64,000 nucleotides of DNA from Thermohalobaculum sp039180675 (GTDB taxonomy: Bacteria > Pseudomonadota > Alphaproteobacteria > Rhodobacterales > Rhodobacteraceae), in the NCBI GenBank assembly GCA_039180675.1, contig JBCDDC010000004.1, forward strand, positions 62,001 through 126,000, read 5' to 3'. The notes beneath the pieces were generated by a model. It saw only the letters and a program-made list of their open reading frames with translations, ran no database searches and had not been told where the DNA came from. The translations under genes were made by a program, and so were the position numbers. Below, one piece after another: positions 43,120 through 51,491 of the stretch (position 1 is the stretch's first letter; each line of letters opens with the position of its first letter).

Positions 43120-44646
43120 CTACTCGGCGGCCAGTTCTAGCGAGCCGCTGGCCCGGGCATCGGACGGCTCGATGGGGTATTCGCCTGAGAAGCAGGCATC
43201 GCAGAATTGCGGCATGCGGGCATTGCGTCCGCCGGGATGGCCGCAGGCCCTGTAGAGCCCATCGATCGAGACGAACTTCAGCGAGTGCACGCCCAGTTCC
43301 TCGCGCATCTCCTCCTCTGTCATGCGCGCCGCCATCAGCTGCCCGCGCTTTGGCGTGTCGACGCCGTAGAAGCAGGGCCATTTGGTGGGCGGGCTGGCAA
43401 TGCGGAAATGCACTTCCTTTGCGCCGGCCGCGAGCACCATGTCCTTGATCTTGCGGCTCGTCGTGCCGCGGACGACCGAGTCGTCGACCAGCACGATCCG
43501 CTTGTCCGCGACCAGAGCACGGTTGACGTTGAGCTTCAGCCGCACGCCCATATCGCGGATCTCATCGGTCGGCTCGATGAAGGTGCGCCCCGTGTAGGAA
43601 TTCCGGATGATCCCCATCGCATAGGGGATTTTGCTCTCCTTAGAGTAGCCGATCGCCGCCGGCGTGCCGCTGTCGGGCACCGGGCAGACCAGATCGGCCT
43701 CGACAGGGGCCTCGCGGGCCAGTTCCATCCCGATCCGCTCGCGCGCCTCATAGACGCTGAGCCCGCCAAGCACGCTGTCGGGGCGGGAGAAGTAGACATG
43801 TTCGAAAATGCAGAGCTTCGGGTTGCGGGTCTCGAACGGCCAGCTCTGCTCCACTCCGCGCTCCGAGATGATCACCATCTCGCCCGGCATGACCTCGCGC
43901 TCGAACTCGGCGCCGACGATATCCAGCGCGCAGGTCTCCGACGCCAGCACCCAACCCTGGCCGAGCCGACCGAGCACCAGCGGGCGCACGCCCGACGGGT
44001 CGCGCACGCCGATCAGCTTCGTACGGGTCATCGCGATCACCGAGAACGCGCCCTCGACTGCGCGCAGCGCTTCCTTCATTCGCTCGGGGATCGTTTCATG
44101 ATGCGAGCGGGCCATCAGGTGGATGATGCATTCTGTGTCGGACCGGCTCTGGAAGATCGAGCCGCGCTCGATCAGCCGCGCGCGCATCGACTCCGCGTTG
44201 GTCAGATTGCCGTTGTGCGCGATGGCACATCCACCCATGGCAAAATCTGCATAGAGCGGTTGCACGTCGCGGATTTGTGACCCCTTGGACCCGGCGGTCG
44301 AGTATCTCGTGTGTCCGATTGCCGACCGGCCGGGGAGAAGATCGAACACCTGCTGTTTCGTGAAGTTGTCGCGGACCAGACCGATTCGGCGCACGGTGTT
44401 GAAGGTGGAGTTCGGATCGTAGGAGCAGATCCCCGCCGCCTCCTGCCCGCGATGCTGGAGCGCGTGGAGGCCAAGCGCCACATAGGTCGCCGCTTCCGGA
44501 ACCCCGAAGACCCCGTAAACACCGCATTCTTCTCGCAATTTATCGTCGTCGAACGGGGTCGCGAGCCAGTCCGGCTCTGCCGCCCGGGGCTCTGTCTGCA
44601 CGTCTTGGGTCAGGCCGTCTCCGGCCGCCTGGAACTCAGACTCCAT
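43120..44646 (-). CDS. purF: Amidophosphoribosyltransferase
   Basis: 508 aa from the ATG at 44646. The N-terminal glutaminase nucleophile Cys is in REECGVYGVFG near residue 38, preceded by an extension longer than the propeptide seen in Bacillus. The PRPP motif IVLVDDSVVRGTTS lies near 375. It makes phosphoribosylamine in the first step of purine synthesis. cvpA, normally adjacent, is separated from it by an opposite-strand gene. Confidence 0.95.
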   Translation of the reverse strand: MESEFQAAGDGLTQDVQTEPRAAEPDWLATPFDDDKLREECGVYGVFGVPEAATYVALGLHALQHRGQEAAGICSYDPNSTFNTVRRIGLVRDNFTKQQVFDLLPGRSAIGHTRYSTAGSKGSQIRDVQPLYADFAMGGCAIAHNGNLTNAESMRARLIERGSIFQSRSDTECIIHLMARSHHETIPERMKEALRAVEGAFSVIAMTRTKLIGVRDPSGVRPLVLGRLGQGWVLASETCALDIVGAEFEREVMPGEMVIISERGVEQSWPFETRNPKLCIFEHVYFSRPDSVLGGLSVYEARERIGMELAREAPVEADLVCPVPDSGTPAAIGYSKESKIPYAMGIIRNSYTGRTFIEPTDEIRDMGVRLKLNVNRALVADKRIVLVDDSVVRGTTSRKIKDMVLAAGAKEVHFRIASPPTKWPCFYGVDTPKRGQLMAARMTEEEMREELGVHSLKFVSIDGLYRACGHPGGRNARMPQFCDACFSGEYPIEPSDARASGSLELAAE

Positions 44647-44802
44647 GCCCACACTCCGCGCTCTGCTCTCATGCCTGCCTGCCGTCCTGTAGTTATAGGG
44701 CGCGGAGGCGGGAGAGTCATCACCGTGTCATGTTTCTTTGCGCCTGTTTCCCGCGCGGCCACCATGCTTGATCCATGCCCGAACAGCGCCGATTGTCTGG
44801 AG

Positions 44803-45300
44803 ATGGATATCTTCGCGGCATCCGAACGGCTCATGGGGATGGACGACCGCGTCTGGGCCCGGCATGCGAACCCGTGGAGCGTATACACCCGGTTTTCCTG
44901 CCTGCCGCTGATCGTGCTGGCGATCTGGAGCCGGGACTGGATCGGCTGGTGGTGCCTGCTCCCGGTCGCGCTGGCGCTGGTCTGGACATGGCTGAATCCG
45001 CGGCTCTTCTCACCACCCGCGACGATGGACGGATGGGCGGCTCATGCGGTGCTGGGAGAGCGCGTTTTCCTGGCCCGGGCTAAGCAGCCGATCCCGGCGG
45101 AGCATCAGCGGATGGCGATCCGGCTCACCTGGGTGTCGGCGGCCGGTGCCGTCGTGCTGATCTATGGCCTTGCTGCCTTGGAGGTCTGGCCGACGGTCAC
45201 AGGGCTGATCGTGACCATCGGTGGCAAGCTCTGGTTCTGTGACCGGATGGCCTGGCTCTACCGGGAGAGCGCGGATCGGGCCGAGGGCACCAGCCCTTAG
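44803..45300 (+). CDS. DUF6653-type small membrane protein
   Basis: 165 aa if begun at the ATG at 44803; an upstream ATG at 44764 would add 13 residues. The N-terminal MGMDDRVWARHANPWSVYTR segment precedes the first of four hydrophobic stretches. Tryptophans are abundant. The family has no known function. The gene is divergent from purF and overlaps the cvpA stop by 4 bp. Confidence 0.75.
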   Translation: MDIFAASERLMGMDDRVWARHANPWSVYTRFSCLPLIVLAIWSRDWIGWWCLLPVALALVWTWLNPRLFSPPATMDGWAAHAVLGERVFLARAKQPIPAEHQRMAIRLTWVSAAGAVVLIYGLAALEVWPTVTGLIVTIGGKLWFCDRMAWLYRESADRAEGTSP

Positions 45301-45941
45301 TTGTTGGTGGTGCTTTCGGTGGTCCCTTCGCCCGCGCCCTCCGCCGGAGCTTCACCCTCGGGCAGCTCTGGCGTCGTCTCTGGGATTTCGGCAGAGCAGG
45401 GGGCCATCAGCGCATCGACCCGCTCGGCGAACCAGGGCGGCATCTCGGCGGGCAGATACTCGGTGATCCGCGCCACCAGCTCGTCGAAGAAGACCTTCGT
45501 GCCGGCATTGGCCAGCGGCGGCCATTCCTCCGGCCCGGCGGAGAGGTTGGTGTAGATCATGTAGGCGACCGCGATCAGCACCACACCGCGCGCGATCCCG
45601 AACAGGAACCCGAGCGCCCGGTCGACCGGCCCCAACACGCTGTCGAGCACGGCATTGGCGAAGACGGGCGTGAAGACGGAGAGGACCAGCAGCGCGGCCG
45701 CGACGATCAGGGTAAAGGCCGTGATGGTCGACAACACACAACTTCCGGCAAGAAACTCGCCCAAAACGGGAACTTCGCGGACCAGAGGCTCAAGCTCTGG
45801 CGTGAAATAGAACGCGAGAGCGGCCGCGATGATCCAGCCGCCTATCGCCAGCAACTCACGGGTGAAGCCCCGTGTGTAGGCGAGGATGCCAGAGAGGAGT
45901 GTGATGACGGCGACCCCGCCATCAATGATGGTGAACTGCAT
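45297..45941 (-). CDS. cvpA: CvpA family protein
   Basis: 214 aa. Four transmembrane helices are visible in the first 140 residues (DGGVAVITLLSGILAYTRGF begins the first). The tail is soluble, acidic and low-complexity (PEGEAPAEGAGEG). In E. coli CvpA is needed for colicin V export and lies beside purF. Its ATG is 2 bp from the radA stop, so it follows radA in one transcript. Confidence 0.9.
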   Translation of the reverse strand: MQFTIIDGGVAVITLLSGILAYTRGFTRELLAIGGWIIAAALAFYFTPELEPLVREVPVLGEFLAGSCVLSTITAFTLIVAAALLVLSVFTPVFANAVLDSVLGPVDRALGFLFGIARGVVLIAVAYMIYTNLSAGPEEWPPLANAGTKVFFDELVARITEYLPAEMPPWFAERVDALMAPCSAEIPETTPELPEGEAPAEGAGEGTTESTTNN

Positions 45942-45943
45942 TC

Positions 45944-47356
45944 TTACCCCCCGTCGATCTGCCGGGCTGTCCCCTGGGTCTCGTCTATTGCACCCTCAAA
46001 CAGCCTATTAACAAACCCCGGTAAACTGTCCCAATTATTTACGCAAATACTCGATTCGGCCACTGGTTTGGTCTTTCCTGCCACATGAGCTGTGGCAAAG
46101 CCTAGTTTTTCTGCTTCCTTCAAACGGGCATCGGGCTGCGGCACGGCGCGCAATGCTCCAGAAAGGGACACTTCGCCGAAGAGAACCGTGTCTGCCGCCA
46201 GCGCGCGGTCGGTCAGGGCTGAGAGTAAGGCCGCCGCCGCGGCAAGATCCGCGCCCGGCTCTGTTACCCGCATGCCGCCTGCGACGTTCAGGAAGACATC
46301 CATGCCGCTGAGCGAAACCCCGCAGCGTGCCTCCATGACCGCCAGGACCATCGACAGGCGTGCGCTGTCCCAGCCCACGACCTGCCTGCGCGGCATACCC
46401 AGCGGCGAGGGCGCGACAAGGGCCTGGAATTCAACCAGAAGCGGGCGCGTGCCTTCGATCCCGGCATAGACGGCTGAGCCCGAGACCGGCTCTCCCCGCT
46501 CACCCAGAAAGAGAGCGGAGGGGTTGGCCACCTCGGCCAAGCCGCTGCCGGTCATCTCGAAGACGCCGATCTCATCGGCTGGGCCGAAGCGGTTCTTGAC
46601 CGAGCGGAGCAGGCGGAACTGGTGGCTCCGCTCCCCCTCGAAATAGAGCACTGTGTCGACCATGTGTTCGACCACGCGAGGCCCCGCGATCTGGCCTTCC
46701 TTGGTGACGTGGCCCACCATGATCACGGCAGGCCCCCGGCGTTTCGCATGGGCGGTAAGCTCATGGGCTGTTGCACGCACCTGGCTGACCGATCCCGGCG
46801 CGCTTTCCACATGATCGGCCCACATAGTCTGGATCGAGTCGATCACCACCAGATCGGGCTTCTCCCGCTCGAGCGTCGTCAGGATATCGCGCAGATTGGT
46901 CTCGGCCGCGATCGCCACCGGCGCATCGGAGAGCCCGAGCCGCTGGGCGCGCATCTTGATCTGCGCCGAGGCTTCCTCGCCCGAGACATAAACGACCTTC
47001 AGCCCCTGCTGGGCAAAGGCGGCGGTCGCCTGCAGCAACAGCGTCGATTTGCCGATCCCGGGGTCTCCACCGACCAGAACCGCCGAGCCGGGCACTAGCC
47101 CGCCACCCAGAACCCTGTCGAGCTCCGCGATGCCCGAGGCTGCGCGCCTTGGCGGTGCCTCCTCTCCGCTGAGGGGCACCAGTGACAGGCTGCGCCCCTT
47201 CGCGGCCCCCAGCGTCTTGGTCGCGGGGCCCGATGCCGACAGCCCCGCATCCTCCTCGATCGCGTTCCACGCCCCGCAGGCGCCGCACTGGCCCGACCAT
47301 TTCTTGTGAACCGCGCCGCATTCGCGGCACACATAACTCGCCTGCGCCTTAGCCAT
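45944..47356 (-). CDS. radA: DNA repair protein RadA
   Basis: 470 aa from the ATG at 47356. A zinc finger YVCRECG and GQCGACGAW is at the start, a Walker A GGDPGIGKSTLLL near residue 100, and the RadA-specific KNRFG motif near 255. A Lon-like domain completes the C-terminus. RadA acts in branch migration and homologous recombination. It overlaps the small membrane gene upstream by 8 bp. Confidence 0.96.
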   Translation of the reverse strand: MAKAQASYVCRECGAVHKKWSGQCGACGAWNAIEEDAGLSASGPATKTLGAAKGRSLSLVPLSGEEAPPRRAASGIAELDRVLGGGLVPGSAVLVGGDPGIGKSTLLLQATAAFAQQGLKVVYVSGEEASAQIKMRAQRLGLSDAPVAIAAETNLRDILTTLEREKPDLVVIDSIQTMWADHVESAPGSVSQVRATAHELTAHAKRRGPAVIMVGHVTKEGQIAGPRVVEHMVDTVLYFEGERSHQFRLLRSVKNRFGPADEIGVFEMTGSGLAEVANPSALFLGERGEPVSGSAVYAGIEGTRPLLVEFQALVAPSPLGMPRRQVVGWDSARLSMVLAVMEARCGVSLSGMDVFLNVAGGMRVTEPGADLAAAAALLSALTDRALAADTVLFGEVSLSGALRAVPQPDARLKEAEKLGFATAHVAGKTKPVAESSICVNNWDSLPGFVNRLFEGAIDETQGTARQIDGG

Positions 47357-47666
47357 CGAACTGCACGTATCCCATAAAAAGCAGCACCGCAAAGACGCTC
47401 TGGATCAGGGGCAGGATCTTATACCAGCGCCGCTCGATCCAGAAGGTCAGCGCACAGGCGAGGATGAGAACGGGCGAGAGCAGTTGCGCGGTGATCGCGT
47501 CCCGCTCCAGCAAAAACCACATCACGCTGCCCATGGCGGCAATCGCGAAGATATGGATCACCCGGATCCAGCCCCGCTCGAGGATCGCCTGCGCCAGCGA
47601 ATAGAGCGTGCCCATGCACACCGCGATCCCGCAGAAGATCCCGACGATGAGGAGAACCAGGTTCAT
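47349..47666 (-). CDS. Small membrane protein upstream of radA
   Basis: 105 aa from the ATG at 47666. Four hydrophobic helices make up most of the length (VLLIVGIFCGIAVCMGTLY is the first). No known domain. It overlaps radA by 8 bp and shares its transcript. Function is unknown. Confidence 0.6.
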   Translation of the reverse strand: MNLVLLIVGIFCGIAVCMGTLYSLAQAILERGWIRVIHIFAIAAMGSVMWFLLERDAITAQLLSPVLILACALTFWIERRWYKILPLIQSVFAVLLFMGYVQFDG

Positions 47667-47742
47667 GAGGGTCAGATCCGATTGACCCCACAGCCCTATA
47701 AGAGCGGGGCGGGCGGAACAAGCGGAGGATCGCGCCAGGGCG

Positions 47743-48183
47743 TCAAGTCGCGCGCTCAAGGTCGAGTTTTGTCTGCCAGGCGATCCAGATCGAGGCGAGC
47801 ACACAGGCGGTAAACAGCCAGAGACCCCATGCAGGCGTCACATGGCCGACACCGACGCCTTTCACGACAACTATATAAAGCGCGATCAGGAAGACATCGG
47901 CCATCGACAGCTTCCCGATCGCGGCGATCAGCGACACGGGCCCGCGCCAGCCCCTGTGGATCGCGGCCAGCATGCCGGTCTTCGCCATCGGCATGATCAC
48001 GGCGAAGAAGGCGACGAGAAAGGCCAGCGCTGCGTCGACCTCCCAAAGATCCTGCACCCCGCCCAGAACGGTGATCGTGTCACCGGTGAACCAGGGCAGA
48101 AAGCCCGCGCGGGCCAGCGGTGCGACCCAGGCTATGGGATAGCCGATCAGGAGGGCGAGATTGACGATGTGGTGCAGTGGCAT
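47743..48183 (-). CDS. Paraquat-inducible protein A-like membrane protein
   Basis: 146 aa from the ATG at 48183. It resembles half of a PqiA protein, with helices at about 5-27, 45-65, 85-110 and 115-138, and the segment KTGMLAAIHRGWRGPVSLIAAIGKLSMADVFL split between them. PqiA proteins are linked to lipid transport through MCE proteins. No pqiB is adjacent, so the role here is open. Confidence 0.75.
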   Translation of the reverse strand: MPLHHIVNLALLIGYPIAWVAPLARAGFLPWFTGDTITVLGGVQDLWEVDAALAFLVAFFAVIMPMAKTGMLAAIHRGWRGPVSLIAAIGKLSMADVFLIALYIVVVKGVGVGHVTPAWGLWLFTACVLASIWIAWQTKLDLERAT

Positions 48184-48291
48184 GCAGCCCTCTTCCGGTC
48201 CGAGGCCGAGGGGTAGCATGCAATCATCTGCTTGGCCACGCGCCGCGGAATGGGGCCGCCAATGAGGTTGGCAGCTGGGGCCGCGCAGCCC

Positions 48292-48471
48292 TCAGGACTT
48301 GATCTTGTTGTAGTTGAAGGTCACGTCTGCGGTCGGCCGGTCATCGGCATCGCCTGAGGTCGACCAGCTCTTGATGAAAGCGCGGTCGAGCGCATAACCG
48401 GCGCTGGAGTCTGCCTGATCGAGCACATCGTCTTCGATCTCTTCGGGCTCTTTCCTGTCATTCTCGGTCAT
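48292..48471 (-). CDS. Mini-protein resembling the C-terminus of type VI Hcp
   Basis: 59 aa from the ATG at 48471, chosen because GGAGG lies 5 bases upstream. The N-terminal part is acidic (EEIEDDVLDQADSS). The C-terminal part, AFIKSWSTSGDADDRPTADV followed by TFNYNKI, resembles the last strands of Hcp tube proteins (compare SSVSTGGSGGEDRLTENV in Hcp1). A full Hcp is about 160 aa, so the body is missing. It may be an eroded hcp or a short derivative. Confidence 0.5.
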   Translation of the reverse strand: MTENDRKEPEEIEDDVLDQADSSAGYALDRAFIKSWSTSGDADDRPTADVTFNYNKIKS

Positions 48472-48564
48472 CGCGGCCTCCATCGTTGGTGCCCAATAAT
48501 CATGTGCCGCAGGGCAACGCGCGCTCTGTGATTTTTGTTACAGGCGCTGCGGGTGCCGTCCGCC

Positions 48565-48654
48565 TTAGGAGGGTGGCACCGGGAAGAGCTTCGGCAAGGC
48601 GCGCAGGATCCGGTCCGTCGCGGCGGCGAGGGCGGTGTTCAGCATCTTGATCAT
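48565..48654 (-). CDS. 29-residue amphipathic peptide (candidate small ORF)
   Basis: ATG at 48654 preceded by GGAAGGAGAGAGAG, an excellent ribosome-binding site. The product MIKMLNTALAAATDRILRAL then PKLFPVPPS would form one amphipathic helix with a Pro-rich end. Coding is inferred from the start site. Upstream lies the palindrome at 48722-48737. Could be a small membrane-active or regulatory peptide; could be chance. Confidence 0.35.
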   Translation of the reverse strand: MIKMLNTALAAATDRILRALPKLFPVPPS

Positions 48655-48721
48655 CTCTCTCTCCTTCCGTTGCATGGTCGAGATCATGGGGGAAGGTATA
48701 GGGAATGATTCTCCCTCCGGC

Positions 48722-48737
48722 TGTATCAAGTGATACA
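48722..48737. promoter_or_regulatory. 16-bp palindrome, candidate operator
   Basis: TGTATCA-AG-TGATACA, a perfect inverted repeat 68 bp upstream of the 29-residue ORF and 30 bp from the end of the zinc-ribbon gene. It has the look of a dimeric repressor site. The regulator is unknown. Confidence 0.4.
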
Positions 48738-48766
48738 AGGCGCACGCCGGACCGGGGCCTGATAGG

Positions 48767-49114
48767 TCAGTCGAAGAAATCCAGCAGATCGTCGAGATCG
48801 AACACGTCGTCGACCACATCGTGCAGCCTGTACAGGAAGCTCTTGTCGCGCCGCCGGCTCCGGCGCGACTTGCGCCTGCGGCAAGCGTAGTCGCCCGGGC
48901 GGTGCGCATGGGTCGGCTCGGCCGGCCGCACCTGCTGTTTGCGCCGATGCTTGGATTTCTTGATGTGGGAGGGCTCGAGCCGCTCGATCACGCGGATTGG
49001 CGCGCCGCATCCGTGGCACGCAAGGCGCCCGCTCTCAGACCTCGGCAGAAGCGAGCGGGCGTCACAATAACAGCAGATGACGACCCGGCTGCCGGGTCCC
49101 GATTTCCTGGCCAT
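48767..49114 (-). CDS. Zinc-ribbon protein with basic centre and acidic tail
   Basis: 115 aa from the ATG at 49114. CCYCDARSLLPRSESG and then LACHGCGAP supply two CxxC pairs, a zinc ribbon. A very basic centre (HIKKSKHRRKQQ, CRRRKSRRSRRRDKS) follows. The tail LHDVVDDVFDLDDLLDFFD is acidic and helical. The layout suggests nucleic-acid binding plus a protein contact. No family name is known to me. Confidence 0.6.
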   Translation of the reverse strand: MARKSGPGSRVVICCYCDARSLLPRSESGRLACHGCGAPIRVIERLEPSHIKKSKHRRKQQVRPAEPTHAHRPGDYACRRRKSRRSRRRDKSFLYRLHDVVDDVFDLDDLLDFFD

Positions 49115-49132
49115 GGGCCGGAGATAGGGGCG

Positions 49133-49342
49133 TTACTCGCTCGCTGACAGATTCGAGGCGGCCATGCGCCCGTCGCGGCCCGCTTCAAGCTCGAAGCTGA
49201 CCTTTTGCCCGTCGGCGAGGCCCGTCATGCCCGCCTGCTCTACGGCGCTGATATGCACGAACACATCCTTGCCGCCGTCATCGGGCTGGATAAAGCCAAA
49301 GCCCTTGGTTGAATTGAACCACTTCACGGTTCCGGTCGCCAT
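49133..49342 (-). CDS. Cold-shock domain protein
   Basis: 69 aa from the ATG at 49342. It starts MATGTVKWFNSTKGFGFIQP with RNP1, and DVFVHISAV contains RNP2. CSD proteins bind single-stranded RNA and act as chaperones. The 196-bp gap upstream (49343-49538) should hold its promoter and possibly a temperature-sensing 5' leader; no specific element was identified. Confidence 0.95.
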   Translation of the reverse strand: MATGTVKWFNSTKGFGFIQPDDGGKDVFVHISAVEQAGMTGLADGQKVSFELEAGRDGRMAASNLSASE

Positions 49343-49538
49343 TGTAGTGTCTCCTTTTGGTTGTTACGCACCGCGACATGCGGTGGCGGCTGCGCGGTCA
49401 GTAGATCGAGAGACTGCAGCCGCTAGCGGAGACAGAAGTTCGATTTTCGTCGGCGTTGCACGTGTAGAATGCGCTCTGCCTTCGAGAATTACAAGGCCTC
49501 GTTGCCCGGACCACGGTGGGCGCGAGAGGAGAGAGCGA

Positions 49539-50237
49539 ATGGATTACGACCCGCGCAGCGAGCCCTGCCCGCTGCCCTTCGCCCCGTTCAAGAGCCGCAC
49601 GGTGCCCCGCCCGGTCGGATGGCTGTCCTCGATCTCGGCCGACGGAGTGGCCAATCTTGCGCCTTATTCGCAGTGGCAGAACCTGACCTTTGACCCGCCG
49701 ATGGTCATGTTCGCGGCGAACCAGTATCCCGATGGGCGGCGCAAGGACACGGTCGTGAATGCCGAGGAAACCGGCTGGTTCGTCTGGAACATGGCGACTT
49801 TTGTTTTGCGCGAGGCGGTGAACGCGTCCGCCATCGCGCTGCCCGCGGAGGTGGACGAATTTGAACGCGCGGGCGTGACCAAGCGCGCCGCGGTCGAGGC
49901 GCCCTGTCCGATGGTCGCCGAAAGCCCATGCCATTTCGAATGCCGCTATCTCTCGACCCATCGCCTGCGCGGGGCGAGTGCGGTCGGATCGGTCGATGTG
50001 GTCTTCGCCGAGGTCGCGCGGATCCATGTCGATGATCGGGCGCTGCTGCCCGATGGCAGGATCGACATTCTCGGCCTGCGGCCGATCGCCCGGATGGGGT
50101 ATTATGACTACACCTCGGTGGCAGAGGTTTGGGAGATGCGCATCCCCGAGGCGCCGGATGCGGTGGCCCCGGCGGCCGCGGGTCTGGAAGGCCGCGGCGC
50201 GCCACCCGAGTCCCCTCCCCGGACCGGGGAGGGTTAG
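49539..50237 (+). CDS. Flavin reductase-like FMN-binding protein
   Basis: 232 aa from the ATG at 49539, preceded by GAGAGGAGAG. The split-barrel fold common to flavin reductases is indicated by KSRTVPRPVGWLSSISADGV near residue 16, FDPPMVMFAANQ and ETGWFVWNMAT. It probably binds FMN and either reduces it or uses it in an unknown reaction. The last 25 residues are low-complexity and likely disordered. Confidence 0.85.
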   Translation: MDYDPRSEPCPLPFAPFKSRTVPRPVGWLSSISADGVANLAPYSQWQNLTFDPPMVMFAANQYPDGRRKDTVVNAEETGWFVWNMATFVLREAVNASAIALPAEVDEFERAGVTKRAAVEAPCPMVAESPCHFECRYLSTHRLRGASAVGSVDVVFAEVARIHVDDRALLPDGRIDILGLRPIARMGYYDYTSVAEVWEMRIPEAPDAVAPAAAGLEGRGAPPESPPRTGEG

Positions 50238-50289
50238 GGAGGGGCCGATGCAAAAGCGCATGCGGGCACTGGCCCGCATTCCGCTTGGT

Positions 50290-50640
50290 TCACGCCAGGC
50301 CCGCGAAGGGAAGCGTTTTCAGAAGAACCGTGCCGGAGATGATAAGCAGAATTGAGCTGACCGGCGCGAAGCGGCGCTTCGGGTTCAGATGCGCGAGATC
50401 GGCGAGCGAGATCAGGAGCGCGGTGAAGCTGAGCAGGGTCGCGACCCGGAGCGAGAGTTGACCGGTCTGCCCGACCGCGATCAGCGCCCCGAAGATGAGT
50501 GCCGAGAAAAGCGCGATCGCGGCGATGAACCGGATCCCCTCGCGCCAATCCGCCACCAGCCGGTGGGAATAGGCGATCGCCTGCATCACCCCGTAGGCGA
50601 TCAGGATATAGGCGACCGGAATCAGAGGAAGGGAGTGCAT
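50290..50640 (-). CDS. Small membrane protein
   Basis: 116 aa. Four hydrophobic segments (start of the first: LIPVAYILIAYGVMQAIAY). No motif. It is separated from mlaF by repeat copy C. Function is unknown; coding is supported by the hydrophobic profile. Confidence 0.55.
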   Translation of the reverse strand: MHSLPLIPVAYILIAYGVMQAIAYSHRLVADWREGIRFIAAIALFSALIFGALIAVGQTGQLSLRVATLLSFTALLISLADLAHLNPKRRFAPVSSILLIISGTVLLKTLPFAGLA

Positions 50641-50658
50641 GTCACCGCCTGTTCACGG

Positions 50659-50715
50659 GGCCGGGGGCATCCAGCGTGGCCCCTGCGGGACCACGACTGC
50701 CCGCCCGCCCGGCCA
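50659..50715 (+). repeat. GC-rich hairpin repeat, copy C
   Basis: Core 50671-50715 begins CCAGCGTGGCC and continues into ACTGCCCGCCCGCCCGGCCA. Interior stem CGTGG/CCACG. It sits between a small membrane-protein gene and mlaF. Confidence 0.85.
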
Positions 50716-50726
50716 TGCCCGGGCGC

Positions 50727-51491
50727 TCAGCGGATCGCCTCGATCGGGCCCTCGGCGAGCCCGTTGACGAATTGATAGACATAGGCGTTGTCCGTCCTGT
50801 CGATCTCATCGACCGGGCCTTCCCACTGGATCTTGCCCTCGTGCAGCATAGCGACCCGGTCCGCGATCTTGCGCACCGAACTCATATCATGGGTGATCGT
50901 CATTGCGGTTGCCCCCATCTCGACCACGATTTCCCGGATCAGATCGTTGATCACATCGGCCATGATCGGGTCGAGGCCAGTGGTCGGCTCGTCGAAGAAG
51001 ATGATCTCGGGCTCGGCCGCGATTGCGCGGGCAAGGCCCACGCGCTTCTGCATCCCGCCTGAGAGCTCCGCCGGGAAGAGGTCGGCGGTCTCGGGTGTCA
51101 GGCCGACCCGGCGCAGCTTCTCGATCGCGAGATCCCGCGCATCGGACTTGCTGAGCTTGCGCGGCCCGCGCAGCAGGCGAAAGGCCACGTTCTCCCAAAC
51201 CAGCATTGAATCGAACAAGGCGCCGCCCTGGAACAGCATGCCGAATTTGTCGAGCAGTTCCTCACGCTTGCGGCCACGCGCCTTGGTCACATCGTCGCCA
51301 TCCACGGTGATCAGCCCTGCGTCCTGGGCGAGAATGCCGAGAATGCATTTCAGGGTGACCGATTTGCCGGTGCCCGATCCGCCGATGATCACGGTCGATT
51401 TGGAAACCGGAACGTCCAGATTGACCCCGGTCAGCACGTCTTTGGGGCCGAAGGACTTGGTTACGCCTTGCATGGAGATCTTGATTGTCAT
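50727..51491 (-). CDS. mlaF: ABC transporter ATP-binding protein, MlaF type
   Basis: 254 aa. Walker A GGSGTGKSVTLK near residue 37, signature LSGGMQKRVGLARAI near 142 and Walker B IIFFDEPTTGLDP are complete. MlaF powers retrograde phospholipid transport for outer-membrane asymmetry, together with MlaE. It overlaps mlaE by 4 bp. No mlaD, mlaB or mlaC is in view. Confidence 0.95.
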   Translation of the reverse strand: MTIKISMQGVTKSFGPKDVLTGVNLDVPVSKSTVIIGGSGTGKSVTLKCILGILAQDAGLITVDGDDVTKARGRKREELLDKFGMLFQGGALFDSMLVWENVAFRLLRGPRKLSKSDARDLAIEKLRRVGLTPETADLFPAELSGGMQKRVGLARAIAAEPEIIFFDEPTTGLDPIMADVINDLIREIVVEMGATAMTITHDMSSVRKIADRVAMLHEGKIQWEGPVDEIDRTDNAYVYQFVNGLAEGPIEAIR

